Origin: Methylomicrobium agile
Lineage (GTDB): Bacteria > Pseudomonadota > Gammaproteobacteria > Methylococcales > Methylomonadaceae
Length of the DNA: 64,000 nucleotides
Assembly (NCBI RefSeq): GCF_000733855.1
Contig: NZ_JPOJ01000001.1
Span: 2,170,001-2,234,000, forward strand
Reading direction: 5' to 3'
Shown: one piece after another, positions 16,672 through 25,345 of the stretch
How the letters are laid out: every line of letters begins with the position of its first letter
Numbering within the stretch: position 1 is the stretch's first letter
Position numbers and translations under genes: made by a program
Notes under the pieces: model-generated
The model's database searches: none
The model's input: only the letters and a program-made list of their open reading frames with translations
What the model was told of the DNA's origin: nothing

Positions 16672-17860
16672 GCACGCGCGGCAATCACGTTCGGTGCGCC
16701 GGATGAGCGGATTCATCATGCTGGCGACTTTGTTGATTCAGACTGTCGCACATGGCGAAGAGGACTGGCTGGCCCGATCGCAACACATTCTCGATCGTCT
16801 GGAAGGGCAGCCTCGGCCTGCCTGGCTGGACAGCAATCCTTATCAGGCCGAAGCCAACGGGCAAGCGATGGACCTTGTTAACGCCTCAAAATCCAAAGCC
16901 TTGGCTGCGATGCCCGATGGACTGGCAACCCAGCCACAAGGCAAACCGGTGCGGGTGGTGTTCGTCTCGTTCTCGCTGGGGGGGCCGGTGCTCAAGGGTA
17001 TCTTTCAGGAAGCCTCGGGTCAGGAGGATGTGTTGCTGGTCTTCCGTGGCCCCAAACCCCGGCAAAAGCTGCCGGGATTTTTCGCCGACTTGAAAGTGCT
17101 ATTGAAAGACATCGAGCCCCTTCCGAATATCGTGATCGACCCGACCCGCTTTCAGAGATGGAAGGTGACTACCGTCCCCGAAATCGTCGTCGAGGCGCAG
17201 GGCAGGGCGCTGGTTCGTGTCAAGGGAGTGACCAGTCTCGATTGGTTAAAGTCGCGCCAGAATGCCGGACGCCAGGGCGATTTGGGACGCTTCGGCGAGG
17301 TGTATGACATTGCCGAAATCGATCTGCTCGAAGCCATCAAAAGCCGATTGGCTACGCTGGATGGGCCGCGTATGAGGCAGCAGGCCATGGCCCGGTTTTG
17401 GGAAAAACGCCAATTCGAAGTGTTGCCGGCGTCCCGGGAAGATCGGGACCGACTCATTGATCTGACCGTCACCGCGCCTCGGGATTTGGTGGCGCCCAAC
17501 GGCAATCTGATCATTCGTGCCGGACACGCCGTCAATCCCCTGGACCAGATGGCGTTTGGGCTGTGCCTGATCGTCTTCGATGCCACCCAAAAAGCCCAGG
17601 TCGATACCGTCAAGCAGATGTCCTGCCGGGACAAGAACTCACGCGTCCTGTATCTAGCGACGCAACTGTCTCGTGAGAACGGCTGGGAGGGCTTAAAAAG
17701 TCTGGAAACAATGCTCGATGCGCCGGTGTATTTGCTGACGCCCGATGTGCGTCAGCGTTTTCAGTTGCAGCAGGTGCCGGCCGTGGTCGAACAGGCCGGC
17801 AACCGGATCGTCGTCCGGGAACGCAAAGTCCTAAAACCGGCGGTAGGAGCTCGGTCATGA
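16658..17860 (+). CDS. traW: TraW with N-terminal TrbC-like domain
   Basis: About 400 residues. The ATG at 16658 is preferred over the TTG four codons upstream; it overlaps the peptidase gene by 14 bases. After a signal sequence (MLATLLIQTVAHG) comes a thioredoxin-like TrbC region (VRVVFVSFSLGGPVLKGIFQ, then NIVIDPTRFQRWKVTTVPEI). The TraW domain follows (GRFGEVYDIAEIDLLEAIKS, LIIRAGHAVNPLDQM, and a C-terminal repeat of the thioredoxin-like fold ending QLQQVPAVVEQAG). Fusion of TrbC and TraW is normal for SXT-type elements. The protein is periplasmic and needed for pilus assembly. Confidence 0.85.
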   Translation: MRSFKHARQSRSVRRMSGFIMLATLLIQTVAHGEEDWLARSQHILDRLEGQPRPAWLDSNPYQAEANGQAMDLVNASKSKALAAMPDGLATQPQGKPVRVVFVSFSLGGPVLKGIFQEASGQEDVLLVFRGPKPRQKLPGFFADLKVLLKDIEPLPNIVIDPTRFQRWKVTTVPEIVVEAQGRALVRVKGVTSLDWLKSRQNAGRQGDLGRFGEVYDIAEIDLLEAIKSRLATLDGPRMRQQAMARFWEKRQFEVLPASREDRDRLIDLTVTAPRDLVAPNGNLIIRAGHAVNPLDQMAFGLCLIVFDATQKAQVDTVKQMSCRDKNSRVLYLATQLSRENGWEGLKSLETMLDAPVYLLTPDVRQRFQLQQVPAVVEQAGNRIVVRERKVLKPAVGARS

Positions 17861-18888
17861 AACGGCCAGCTCCAGCATGGCTGTTGGGGTTGCTTTTGTG
17901 CCTGGCGGTCGCCGGCCATGCCGAGACGACGAGCAAAGCGATGGATCCGCTCTGCGCCGATGCCGAGCTGTGGTCCGGCAAACTGATCACCGATATTTGC
18001 TGGAGCTGTTTGTTTCCGATCCGTGCGGCCGGGGCATCGCTCGGAGGCGGAAACGTGCCGAGTATCGCGACCGATCAGAAGTTTTGCTTCTGTACCGATC
18101 CTTTGGGGCTGCCGCAATTGGGCATGACCGTCGGGCTATGGAATCCGGCCCGGCTGATCGAAGTGGTCAGAAATCCCTGGTGCTCACCTGCCTTGGGCGG
18201 GCACACGTTCAGCGCCTCGAAAGTGCGTTTGATCGCGACCACCGGCAAGGCCGATTTCGATGCCAGCGAGATGTCGTTTTTCAATTACCACTACTTCGCG
18301 TTTCCGCTCACCATTCTGCTGGATCTGTTTTGGGATGATCGTTGTAACGCCGACGGCTACCGGGATTTCGATCTGCTGTATGTTTCAGAACTCGACCCCA
18401 CCTGGAACAGCGATCTGCTGGCGTTTTTCACCAGTCCCGAAACGGCGCTGTTTGCCAATCCGGCGGCCATCGCCGCCTGTGTCGCCGATGCAGCCGCCGC
18501 CGCGACCGGCAATCCGCTCGATGCTCTGTTCTGGTGTGCCGGCGCCTGGGGGCACATGTATCCCTTGTCCGGGATTTCACCGACCAGCTACGGCACCGAT
18601 CCGCGCATTTCCAGTTTACTGGCCACCCGGGCGACGGCGGCCTTGCATCGCCGGGGACTGGCCTGGAAGACCTCGGGGAACGACGCCTTGTGCGGCGGGT
18701 TGATTTATCCCTTCATCCCGAAATCCCAATACCGGCTCAGCATGTTTTATCCGGTCGCGGAAACCGAATCCAATCATGCGATCGGCGAAACCACCTTCAC
18801 CTGGGGAGCAGGGCGTACCTTCCCCGGCCCCGGAGAAGATCATCTTTATATCCTATGGCGCTGGCAGGACTGCTGCGTGGGACTTTAG
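17857..18888 (+). CDS. traU: Conjugal transfer protein TraU
   Basis: A 343-residue periplasmic protein with a signal peptide (LLGLLLCLAVAGHA). It is cysteine-rich: MDPLCADAELWSGKLITDIC, WSCLFPIRAAG, FCFCTDPLG, WCSPALGG, RCNADG, FWCAGAWGHMYPLSG, DALCGG and WRWQDCCVGL. These are the conserved TraU signatures, and the paired cysteines explain the DsbC-like enzyme in the same operon. It is needed for DNA transfer and pilus assembly. A four-base overlap couples it to traW, and traN begins immediately after its stop. Confidence 0.92.
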   Translation: MKRPAPAWLLGLLLCLAVAGHAETTSKAMDPLCADAELWSGKLITDICWSCLFPIRAAGASLGGGNVPSIATDQKFCFCTDPLGLPQLGMTVGLWNPARLIEVVRNPWCSPALGGHTFSASKVRLIATTGKADFDASEMSFFNYHYFAFPLTILLDLFWDDRCNADGYRDFDLLYVSELDPTWNSDLLAFFTSPETALFANPAAIAACVADAAAAATGNPLDALFWCAGAWGHMYPLSGISPTSYGTDPRISSLLATRATAALHRRGLAWKTSGNDALCGGLIYPFIPKSQYRLSMFYPVAETESNHAIGETTFTWGAGRTFPGPGEDHLYILWRWQDCCVGL

Positions 18889-21678
18889 ATGGGTTTGGGC
18901 GCGTTTTTTGATCGTCATCTCAGGTTGATGCGCTCGCTCGCCATGACACTGAGTGTCACCATGGTCTGGACGCCGTTCGCTGTGACCTGGGCGGATCCCA
19001 TGCAGGCCGCGGGCAGCGAAGGGCAGCAAACCGGGCAGCAAATAGTGGGGGCTTTCCAGTTTCCCGTGGATGCCGGCAATGGCACGATGACGTTGAATCC
19101 CGGCACGACGCAGGAAAGCTCGATTAATGTCAGCACCCTGTTTCCGGATGCGAACAGTAATAACAGTGTCACGGCCAACCTCACCCGTCTGTATGGCAAT
19201 AACCCCGGCACGATCGCCGCAGGTCTCAATGCCCAAACGATCTTGAACGGAGAACCCAGCGCCACCGGCGAAGCCTATCGCACCCTCATCAACAATGCGC
19301 ACCAATCGCATCCGGACTTACAAAATGATCCGCTCTGGAAAGCCGGCGATCAGGTGTTTGCCGATTTTACGCCGTGGGCAGCGTCGTTCTCGGACTGCAC
19401 GACCACCACGACCCAAACCACGACCACGCAGCCGGTTCACATTCCCGACTATCAGTTGTGTTTAAGGCAGCCGACCGTGCCGCAGAACTGTACCGCAACG
19501 CATGAGGTGAAAGTCGAGCCGCTGCTCAGCTACGTTTCGGGAAATGGCGGATTGTCCAGTTGCGGGCCGGGCTGCATGGATTTATATGTCGGCGTGGTCG
19601 GTGACAATTACTGGTCGGCCGGCTGCGCCGTATTCAGCTGGCAGGTCACTTACCATGTGCTGCATCCCGAGGCGATTGTCAGCGCTACTTTGGAGGATGT
19701 CGAGTTCGACGATCATGCCCGGGTTTACTATGGCGGCAGCCTGATTTATACCGGTTCTACCGGCTGGGGAGGTTCTTGTGAACTCAGCAACAGCTGGGTC
19801 GATCATCCCAACAAGGATGTCTCGTATGCGTTTAACAGTACCGGCAACAAGGTCTTTCGGCAGGATACGATGGTCGGCGGCAATGGCGAAGGCTATTCGC
19901 GCATCCGCCTTCGTTACGACTTGTCGAAACTGATGACCCAGGACGAGTGGAGCTGGAACGGTCCGAATTGTCAGAATCTCGCCAGCGCCATTACCGATGG
20001 CATTTGCCAAGCGGGCAGCCAGCTCAGCTGTACCAACGATCCGGCCAACGCATCCGGATGTTACGTCGATCCGGTGTCGCAAGTGATGGTGTGCGAGTCG
20101 GATCTGGCCATGGCGCCGGTGGCCGCTTCCGCAGGGATTCGCAATACCTGTATGAGCATCACCGCGGCCGGACAGTGCGATCTGAACAGCACCGGGCAAT
20201 GCTGGACGGACTCGGCGGGCACGCATTGTCTGTCGCCGCCCGACGCGGGAACCCCGAGCACGGCGTGCGCTGATCTGGAGAGCCAGGGCTGTGCCTTCAT
20301 CAAAAGCCAATGCCTGGACACCTTGGCCTCGGGTACCTGCTGGGATAGTGTGGATACCTATGACTGCGGCCAAGAGGCCGGCATTCCCGGCATTCAAAGC
20401 AGCACGCAACAGCAATGCTCAGGTCCGATTCGTTGCATGGGTGAAGATTGCATTGCCGTGAATCGGACGCAAAGTCAGGATTTTACCCAGGCGCTGGCGT
20501 TGCTCAATACGGCCCAGCAAATGGCGATGGATTTGAGTTGCGATTATGCCAACGCCGAGCTGCAACAAAAAGATCCCAGTTCCTGCGAGGTATTCAAAGG
20601 CGAAGACGCCAGTTGCAAAATGGTCGGCGGTGTGGTGACCCTGGTCGATTGTTGCAAAACGCCCGCCGGCAGTATGGGGCTGAGTCAATACATCGATTTG
20701 ATCCTGGCTACCAGTCAACTGGACAATGCGGTGATGCGCATGGATGCCACCTCTGCGGTGCGGGGCGTTTGGGAAACCCTGCGGACGCCCTTTTCCGTGG
20801 CAGGGGAGGCCTGGAACAGTTTTCAGGCCGATTTCGCCTCGACCGTCAATGATCTGGTCGGCACCGACATGCTGAGCACCACCGATATCGCTTCGCAAGG
20901 TTTGCTGGATTCATTGAAAGGCGAATTGATGAAAACGGTGGCGGAATGGATCGGCAGCACCTTTGGGGAAGCGGCCGGCAATGCGCTGTTCAGCGCCGGG
21001 GGGCAAGTGGCGTTTGATTCACTGGGCAACCTGACGCCGGCCGCGCAATCGGGAGGCGTTCAATTGGGGGGCGGAGCGGCATTTGCAGGGACGATGTTAA
21101 GCACGCTGATGGCCGCCTACACGGCGGTCATGATCGCGATCATGATCATCCAGATTGTCTGGTCGTGCGAGATTCCGGAATACGAACTGGCGGCCAAGAA
21201 ACAGCTGAAAGTCTGTAAGGACTTGGGTACCTATTGCGATAGTAAGGACCCGATTACAGGACTCTGCCTGATTCGTAAGGAAAGCTACTGCTGCTACAAC
21301 ACGCCGCTGGCAAGGATCCTGAACGAACAAATCAAACCGCAACTGGGCATGGGCTTTGGTACCGCTGAAGCGCCCGATTGCACCGGCATGAAAGTCGATG
21401 ATCTGGACAAGGTCGATTGGACTCAGGTCAATCTGGACGAATGGCTGGGACTCTTGGCGCAAACCCAGCATTTACCGACGGCGGAAAATGCCGCGTCGAT
21501 GCTCAATCTCGACCAATTGACCGGCACTGGCAGCCGACTCAATCCTCAACGGTATGGTGCCGTCACTGGTAACCGGCAAGACACCTTGACCCGTACCCAA
21601 GGCCGCATGACCGAGTTGGATGTGCCTACGGTCAAACGGCAAGCCGAACTGGAAGGCTGGGGCATGGGGCCGCAATAA
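18889..21678 (+). CDS. traN: Mating-pair stabilisation protein TraN
   Basis: A 929-residue outer-membrane adhesin. ATG follows the traU stop with no gap. It has a signal sequence around residues 10-35 and a beta-rich cysteine-poor N-terminal region. From about residue 160 there is a long cysteine-rich stretch with repeated CxxL/CW patterns (GQCDLNSTGQCWTD, QCLDTLASGTCWDSVD, CSGPIRCMGEDC). A C-terminal hydrophobic segment (FAGTMLSTLMAAYTAVMIAI) and the conserved YCCYNTPLARILNEQIKPQL complete it. TraN recognises recipient surface proteins and stabilises mating pairs. It is the last gene of the transfer block; cargo on the opposite strand follows. Confidence 0.9.
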   Translation: MGLGAFFDRHLRLMRSLAMTLSVTMVWTPFAVTWADPMQAAGSEGQQTGQQIVGAFQFPVDAGNGTMTLNPGTTQESSINVSTLFPDANSNNSVTANLTRLYGNNPGTIAAGLNAQTILNGEPSATGEAYRTLINNAHQSHPDLQNDPLWKAGDQVFADFTPWAASFSDCTTTTTQTTTTQPVHIPDYQLCLRQPTVPQNCTATHEVKVEPLLSYVSGNGGLSSCGPGCMDLYVGVVGDNYWSAGCAVFSWQVTYHVLHPEAIVSATLEDVEFDDHARVYYGGSLIYTGSTGWGGSCELSNSWVDHPNKDVSYAFNSTGNKVFRQDTMVGGNGEGYSRIRLRYDLSKLMTQDEWSWNGPNCQNLASAITDGICQAGSQLSCTNDPANASGCYVDPVSQVMVCESDLAMAPVAASAGIRNTCMSITAAGQCDLNSTGQCWTDSAGTHCLSPPDAGTPSTACADLESQGCAFIKSQCLDTLASGTCWDSVDTYDCGQEAGIPGIQSSTQQQCSGPIRCMGEDCIAVNRTQSQDFTQALALLNTAQQMAMDLSCDYANAELQQKDPSSCEVFKGEDASCKMVGGVVTLVDCCKTPAGSMGLSQYIDLILATSQLDNAVMRMDATSAVRGVWETLRTPFSVAGEAWNSFQADFASTVNDLVGTDMLSTTDIASQGLLDSLKGELMKTVAEWIGSTFGEAAGNALFSAGGQVAFDSLGNLTPAAQSGGVQLGGGAAFAGTMLSTLMAAYTAVMIAIMIIQIVWSCEIPEYELAAKKQLKVCKDLGTYCDSKDPITGLCLIRKESYCCYNTPLARILNEQIKPQLGMGFGTAEAPDCTGMKVDDLDKVDWTQVNLDEWLGLLAQTQHLPTAENAASMLNLDQLTGTGSRLNPQRYGAVTGNRQDTLTRTQGRMTELDVPTVKRQAELEGWGMGPQ

Positions 21679-21699
21679 CCGGCCCCGAAACGATCAAGC

Positions 21700-21785
21700 G
21701 TTGACCGCATCTTTAAAGGCTTTGCCTGGTTTTAAAATTTTTTTTGCGGCAGCACTCGTAATCTTTTGGCTGACTATGCAATTCT
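21700..21785 (-). other. Possible C-terminal remnant of a small basic protein
   Basis: On the minus strand one frame reads ITSAAAKKILKPGKAFKDAV, then NA and a stop at about 21700. It resembles the tail of HU-type DNA-binding proteins, which often end KAGKALKDAVN. It overlaps the end of the HNH gene in another frame and no start can be assigned. I treat it as a scrap only. Confidence 0.25.
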
Positions 21786-22535
21786 TTAAACCAGCAGTAA
21801 ACGCCTGTGATAGTGAAGGTACGGCAAATGTTCTTCAGCTAGCCAACGCAAACAAAGATTTTGATTAAGCCTCAGCCCCAAGCGTTGTTCCATAGTCAAA
21901 CGCGGCGAGACAAGCATTGCCCCGTTATCGTCAAAACTAATCAGAAAACAGTCAAACATTGCATCCAGGTTGGCTACGAGCAAAAAGCCGTTAAAGACAT
22001 CCAGACGCTCGGCATCGTTGTCGCAATCGGCCCAGGGCTTAGCGTGGCTGGCCCGCAGAACTTCGGGAACGGAGATACCGGTAACCGAACAGGCCTGCCC
22101 CCAGTAATCCATCATTGCGTTGCGGAAGGTATTTTGCCCGATACGCTGCCGCACCATGCGTTCGATCTCGGTTCCGTTGGGTGGAAGCTTGGCCAGCGTT
22201 TTTTGAACTTCGGCCTCGTAATCGATTTCGGCTTGATTAGGTAGCGATTGGGCCAATGCCGCTGCTCGACTCAGCAATTGCGCCAGCAAATCGATGCTTG
22301 GAGCGATAAACTGGCCTTGACTGCATTCAACTCCCGGAAAGCTTCTTTTAAGCTCGTGCGTTAACAAGCCGGCAGGCAGTTTTAAGAGCCAAATACGGTT
22401 CTCAACGATAATTTTGACTTGGACTCGATGCCGGGCGGAGCCTAATACAATAGCATTGTCCTGGTCAGGCAAGACATTCTCAAAACCGTGCTCTCGCCCC
22501 GCTTTCTCAATCAGTATTCGTTCGAGCGGGTTCAT
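21786..22535 (-). CDS. HNH endonuclease (HNH_2-type), candidate restriction nuclease
   Basis: A 249-residue protein. The C-terminal half holds the HNH_2-type nuclease core: WGQACSVTGISVPEVLRASH, then AKPWADCDNDAERLDVFNGF, then LLVANLDAMFDCFLISFDDN. These give the HNH histidine (ASH), the Asn/Asp of RLDVFNG and the FD strand. The N-terminal half (residues 1-110) is a separate, unrecognised domain beginning MNPLERILIEKAGREHGFEN. It starts 19 bases after the stop of the SecB-like gene and is probably co-transcribed with hicA-hicB-secB. Such HNH proteins are often methyl-dependent or orphan restriction enzymes; the target is unknown. Confidence 0.85.
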   Translation of the reverse strand: MNPLERILIEKAGREHGFENVLPDQDNAIVLGSARHRVQVKIIVENRIWLLKLPAGLLTHELKRSFPGVECSQGQFIAPSIDLLAQLLSRAAALAQSLPNQAEIDYEAEVQKTLAKLPPNGTEIERMVRQRIGQNTFRNAMMDYWGQACSVTGISVPEVLRASHAKPWADCDNDAERLDVFNGFLLVANLDAMFDCFLISFDDNGAMLVSPRLTMEQRLGLRLNQNLCLRWLAEEHLPYLHYHRRLLLV

Positions 22536-22554
22536 GCCAAGCTCACATCCGTGA

Positions 22555-23052
22555 TCACTCTGGTTTTTCGCCCGTTGTGGGGGATTTTTCCTGATGCCGA
22601 TTGTGGGCTAACTGCATGGTCGGTAACACGAATCTCGGCAAATGCATGCGCCCGCACTGGCTCATCAAAAATTCGCGCCAGTAGGGCCATACGTGATAAC
22701 TGGCGTTTTTTAGCGCGTATTCGTCGATGCACGCTTGTTCCAATGCTTCATCCGCCGTGTATTCGGCGATATATTCAGCCTCGATAACTGCCTTTACAGA
22801 GTCGATTTCATTTTCAACGCGAGGGTCTACTAAACGCGCCCCCAACTCGATAAACACCCGTACCAGCCATTGCGATTCGTCAATTTCCGCTAATTGTGTC
22901 TGTTTAACACCGTGTTTGGTCTGGGTGACCAATTGCTCAATCTCCTGGTCGTATTTGGGTTCAAAGTCGCCGACACATTGAGCGATGGAAGACCTTTGAT
23001 AAACGTCATGAATACGCAGCGTATCGATCGCTTTTTGCAAGTCAGCGTTCAT
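22555..23052 (-). CDS. SecB-like chaperone of a toxin-antitoxin-chaperone (TAC) operon
   Basis: A 165-residue protein. The C-terminal third, IAEYTADEALEQACIDEYAL followed by YHVWPYWREFLMSQCGRMHL and PRFVLPTM, matches the SecB pattern (F/YPY-ARE ... GFPxLxLxP) in the form seen in solitary or TAC-type SecB proteins. The rest is compatible with the SecB beta-sandwich. It overlaps hicB by four bases. In known TAC systems a dedicated SecB-like chaperone protects a C-terminally extended antitoxin; the neighbouring HicB has just such a tail. Identification rests on motifs and context, not on a search. Confidence 0.7.
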   Translation of the reverse strand: MNADLQKAIDTLRIHDVYQRSSIAQCVGDFEPKYDQEIEQLVTQTKHGVKQTQLAEIDESQWLVRVFIELGARLVDPRVENEIDSVKAVIEAEYIAEYTADEALEQACIDEYALKNASYHVWPYWREFLMSQCGRMHLPRFVLPTMQLAHNRHQEKSPTTGEKPE

Positions 23053-23540
23053 GAACCGTATCTCAACGTAGGCTCATGAACGGAGAATGATGTTGAAATC
23101 GAACGTAAATATGACGGGCGTTGCCGTTTTCCGACTTGCGGCATGGGATGGGATTGCCATATATTTCCGCTATTTCGTTCTTCTCCGGCCTGCGCATAGC
23201 CGGCGTAATAGTTCAGAATATTGGTCAAATGCTGATTCAAGCTGACCCCTTCCTTATCGGCGGCCTGAGCGAGCGAACGATGCAGGCTTTTGGCCAAACG
23301 CAATGTCACGCGGCCGCTGTAATCGTCTGCCGGAATCATCGGGGCTGGCATGGCCTTGCCTTGTGCAGCCAACATTTCCGCCGTTACTTCAATGGTGTCG
23401 ATCGCAAGCGCATACGCTTCCTCAAAGCTGTCGGCGTATTCGGCGACGTCGGGCAATTCGGCGACGCGCGCTTCATAGCAATGTTCGCCATCGAACCAGC
23501 CTTTACGCACGGTAATATTATAATTTGATGCATCGATCAT
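23049..23540 (-). CDS. hicB: HicB-family antitoxin with unusual C-terminal extension
   Basis: A 163-residue protein. Residues about 1-60 are the HicB partial RNase-H-like domain (YEARVAELPDVAEYADSFEE with AYALAIDTIEVTAEML). Residues about 76-115 are a ribbon-helix-helix DNA-binding domain (GRVTLRLAKSLHRSLAQAAD, then EGVSLNQHLTNILN). After it comes a 48-residue tail (about 116-163) containing GNIWQSHPMPQVGKRQRPSY with no domain I know. Typical HicB proteins end near the RHH. With a SecB-like gene directly downstream, the tail is a candidate chaperone-addiction (ChAD) segment. It overlaps hicA and the chaperone gene by four bases each. Confidence 0.85.
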   Translation of the reverse strand: MIDASNYNITVRKGWFDGEHCYEARVAELPDVAEYADSFEEAYALAIDTIEVTAEMLAAQGKAMPAPMIPADDYSGRVTLRLAKSLHRSLAQAADKEGVSLNQHLTNILNYYAGYAQAGEERNSGNIWQSHPMPQVGKRQRPSYLRSISTSFSVHEPTLRYGS

Positions 23541-23833
23541 GATGTTTTCTCCAGATAAGCCTCAAGTTCGTCGTGGTACTGCTTGAGAACTTGAATAATT
23601 TTGCCTATGTAAGCAGGCTTGATTTCGGGGTTTTTGCCGTGACCGCAGTTGAACGATGAGCTCAAAAATGAAGGCAGCCCTCGATGGACAAAGATTTTAT
23701 GCCCACCTCGGTTGCCATCGCGTACCTCGAAGCCCAAGCTTTGCAATAAGCTTTTCACCTCTTCACAGCATAAATTGGTCTTACGCTGCTGTAGTTGTTC
23801 TATTGTTTTTTGAATGTCTAGTTTAGCATTCAT
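23537..23833 (-). CDS. hicA: HicA-family toxin (mRNA interferase)
   Basis: A 98-residue double-stranded-RNA-binding-fold protein. It contains VKSLLQSLGFEVRDGNRGGH followed by KIFVH, the HicA pattern with the catalytic His of GGHKIFVH. The C-terminal PAYIGKIIQVLKQYHDELEA is also typical. HicA cleaves mRNA and is neutralised by HicB. It is the first gene of the operon; a perfect inverted repeat (23836-23855) lies immediately upstream of its ATG, consistent with HicB autoregulation. It is slightly longer than minimal HicA (about 60-80 aa) because of an N-terminal helix. Confidence 0.85.
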   Translation of the reverse strand: MNAKLDIQKTIEQLQQRKTNLCCEEVKSLLQSLGFEVRDGNRGGHKIFVHRGLPSFLSSSFNCGHGKNPEIKPAYIGKIIQVLKQYHDELEAYLEKTS

Positions 23834-23835
23834 TG

Positions 23836-23855
23836 TGACACCGTATATAGTGTCA
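23836..23855. promoter_or_regulatory. Operator/promoter of the hicAB-secB-HNH operon
   Basis: TGACAC and GTGTCA are perfect inverted arms around CGTATATA, beginning three bases upstream of the hicA ATG (minus strand). The central TATATA can serve as a -10 box. RHH antitoxins such as HicB bind such palindromes. Confidence 0.7.
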
Positions 23856-24092
23856 TGTTCAAATATTTCATAACCATATCTTTCGGTTTAAGGGTAACTA
23901 ACTGTTCTAAAAGGTTTTCCAGTCACAAGGATTCTGAGTATTTGGTTCTGTATTAGCTACTTCAAGGTCAACTTTACGGCATAATCATAAGAAGGCTGCT
24001 CAGGACTAGCTAATCTCAGCTCGGTCATTGACAAGTAGCTAGTTACCCCTCATACTTTGCTCATCTCATCAGCCAAAGGCTGAAGGAGTTGA

Positions 24093-24120
24093 GCCAACGC
24101 CATGTGCGTTGGCTTTTTTT
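24093..24120 (+). terminator. Rho-independent terminator
   Basis: GCCAACGC, loop CATGT, GCGTTGGC, then seven T. It reads on the + strand, converging on the minus-strand defence operon. Upstream of it on the + strand no gene is visible after traN, so it may insulate the transfer operon from the cargo or end antisense transcripts. Confidence 0.7.
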
Positions 24121-24146
24121 ATTTGTAGGGCCAATGTTCAATAGCC

Positions 24147-24629
24147 CTACAAAATGCGGTTTTCATATTTTTTCAGTAGTTTAATACGTGCGTTGTCATA
24201 GTTTACATAATACGCTGTGATCAATCGCCGTTGCCCATTTTTGTATTTTTTCATCACGATCAGATAATCGTGGTCCTTAAGCCACACATATGTGCGGATG
24301 TCCTTGTTACCCTCTTCGTAGTCCCAATGCAAAACTTCGGGTTCCGGCAAATTGTTCAGCATTGGCCGCGCCCACGGCAATCTTTCTGAGCGTCTAAAGT
24401 CCGGAAAGCGATTGCCTGACTTTGGCGGGTCTTCCCGCTCGACCAAATGCCAAAAAATTTCCTCTTTATCACGGTCTTTTTGAGGGAAAAACCAAATTGG
24501 ATAACCGGAATAATTAGCTGGATTATCGATAAAGTCGCGTTTAAACAACGCATACAGCGATTCCATCAGCGCCTCAGACCACGGCGACATCTCGAACATC
24601 GGCGGCAACCACCCGGGTAGCTGGTACAT
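24147..24629 (-). CDS. Small protein with possible BECR (barnase/RelE-like) RNase fold, last gene of the defence operon
   Basis: A 160-residue protein starting two bases after the DUF3800 stop, so co-translated with it. It contains DKEEIFWHLVEREDPPKSGN, RFPDFRRSERLPWARPMLNN, then TYVWLKDHDYLIVMKKYKNG and RRLITAYYV. A terminal strand-rich region with WLKDHDYLIVM ... LITAYYV resembles phage and plasmid proteins assigned to the barnase-EndoU-colicin-RelE superfamily, which are often toxins. I do not recognise an exact family, and catalytic residues are not provable by eye. An RNase effector would be a plausible role. Confidence 0.45.
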   Translation of the reverse strand: MYQLPGWLPPMFEMSPWSEALMESLYALFKRDFIDNPANYSGYPIWFFPQKDRDKEEIFWHLVEREDPPKSGNRFPDFRRSERLPWARPMLNNLPEPEVLHWDYEEGNKDIRTYVWLKDHDYLIVMKKYKNGQRRLITAYYVNYDNARIKLLKKYENRIL

Positions 24630-24631
24630 GA

Positions 24632-25345
24632 TTACACCCGCTGCGGTTGGAAAACAAAAAGATTCAATTTTTGTTCAAAAAGCGGTGTGGTATACAACAA
24701 CGAACGCCCTAAACGTTGCTCTAGTCGATCGATTACCGCCAATTTGGCGTTGTTGGAGGACAGATTGCGATGCCTGTAACTGATGGCGCCTGTGATGAGA
24801 TCGGCGACCTGCATCAACTCCATTTCATGGGAATGGGTATTTTGCAGATGATGGATCATCTGGCTGGTAAAGTCATAGACGTTATTACAAAGCACTTCAT
24901 GCAATTTTTTTAGCTTAAGGCGGCTGCGGGTATCTTTGATGTCTAAGTAGATGTCATATTGGCAATCAGGACTTAGAATCTTGTTCAGCAACGAAAAAAT
25001 CATCTTGTAGTAAAACAGGTCATGGTTGCCTTGATTGAATTGCTGATGATTGAGCAGATGCTTGTTTTGTACCACCAAGCCTCGGTAATGCAAAGGTTGC
25101 TCGGCCAGAAACCAATCGACCAATTCGATATAAAAATCCTGTTTGGCTTCCGACACCTTGGCCCATTTGAGTTCGCCTCGTGCATGATGCCGGGTTTTTA
25201 TGTCCCGCAACTCTTGGGAAAGCCGCCGAGCTTCATCTTTCGGGCACCACACGGCTCCAAAAGCCATGATCGGCATGCCGTCATTTTCTAAATGGCATGA
25301 CTCATCGATATATACATTAAATAAAGGGTTGCTGTTAATCGTCAT
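24632..25345 (-). CDS. DUF3800-family protein (RNase-H-like fold)
   Basis: A 237-residue protein with the DUF3800 signatures NVYIDESCHLEN (N-terminal acidic strand), ELKWAKVSEAKQDFYIELVD, YDIYLDIKDTRSR and ELMQVADLITGAISYRH. The conserved acidic residues (Asp/Glu in VYIDES, Asp in YLDIKD, Asp in VADLITG) suggest a metal-dependent nuclease of the RNase H fold. The family is found next to many mobile and defence genes, but its chemistry is unproven. It overlaps the methyltransferase gene by four bases, which ties it to the five-gene operon. Confidence 0.82.
   Translation of the reverse strand: MTINSNPLFNVYIDESCHLENDGMPIMAFGAVWCPKDEARRLSQELRDIKTRHHARGELKWAKVSEAKQDFYIELVDWFLAEQPLHYRGLVVQNKHLLNHQQFNQGNHDLFYYKMIFSLLNKILSPDCQYDIYLDIKDTRSRLKLKKLHEVLCNNVYDFTSQMIHHLQNTHSHEMELMQVADLITGAISYRHRNLSSNNAKLAVIDRLEQRLGRSLLYTTPLFEQKLNLFVFQPQRV

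Noticed and set aside
19582-20415. 277-codon minus-strand frame inside traN
   Set aside because: Shadow of the cysteine-rich traN reading frame; no start signal or domain.
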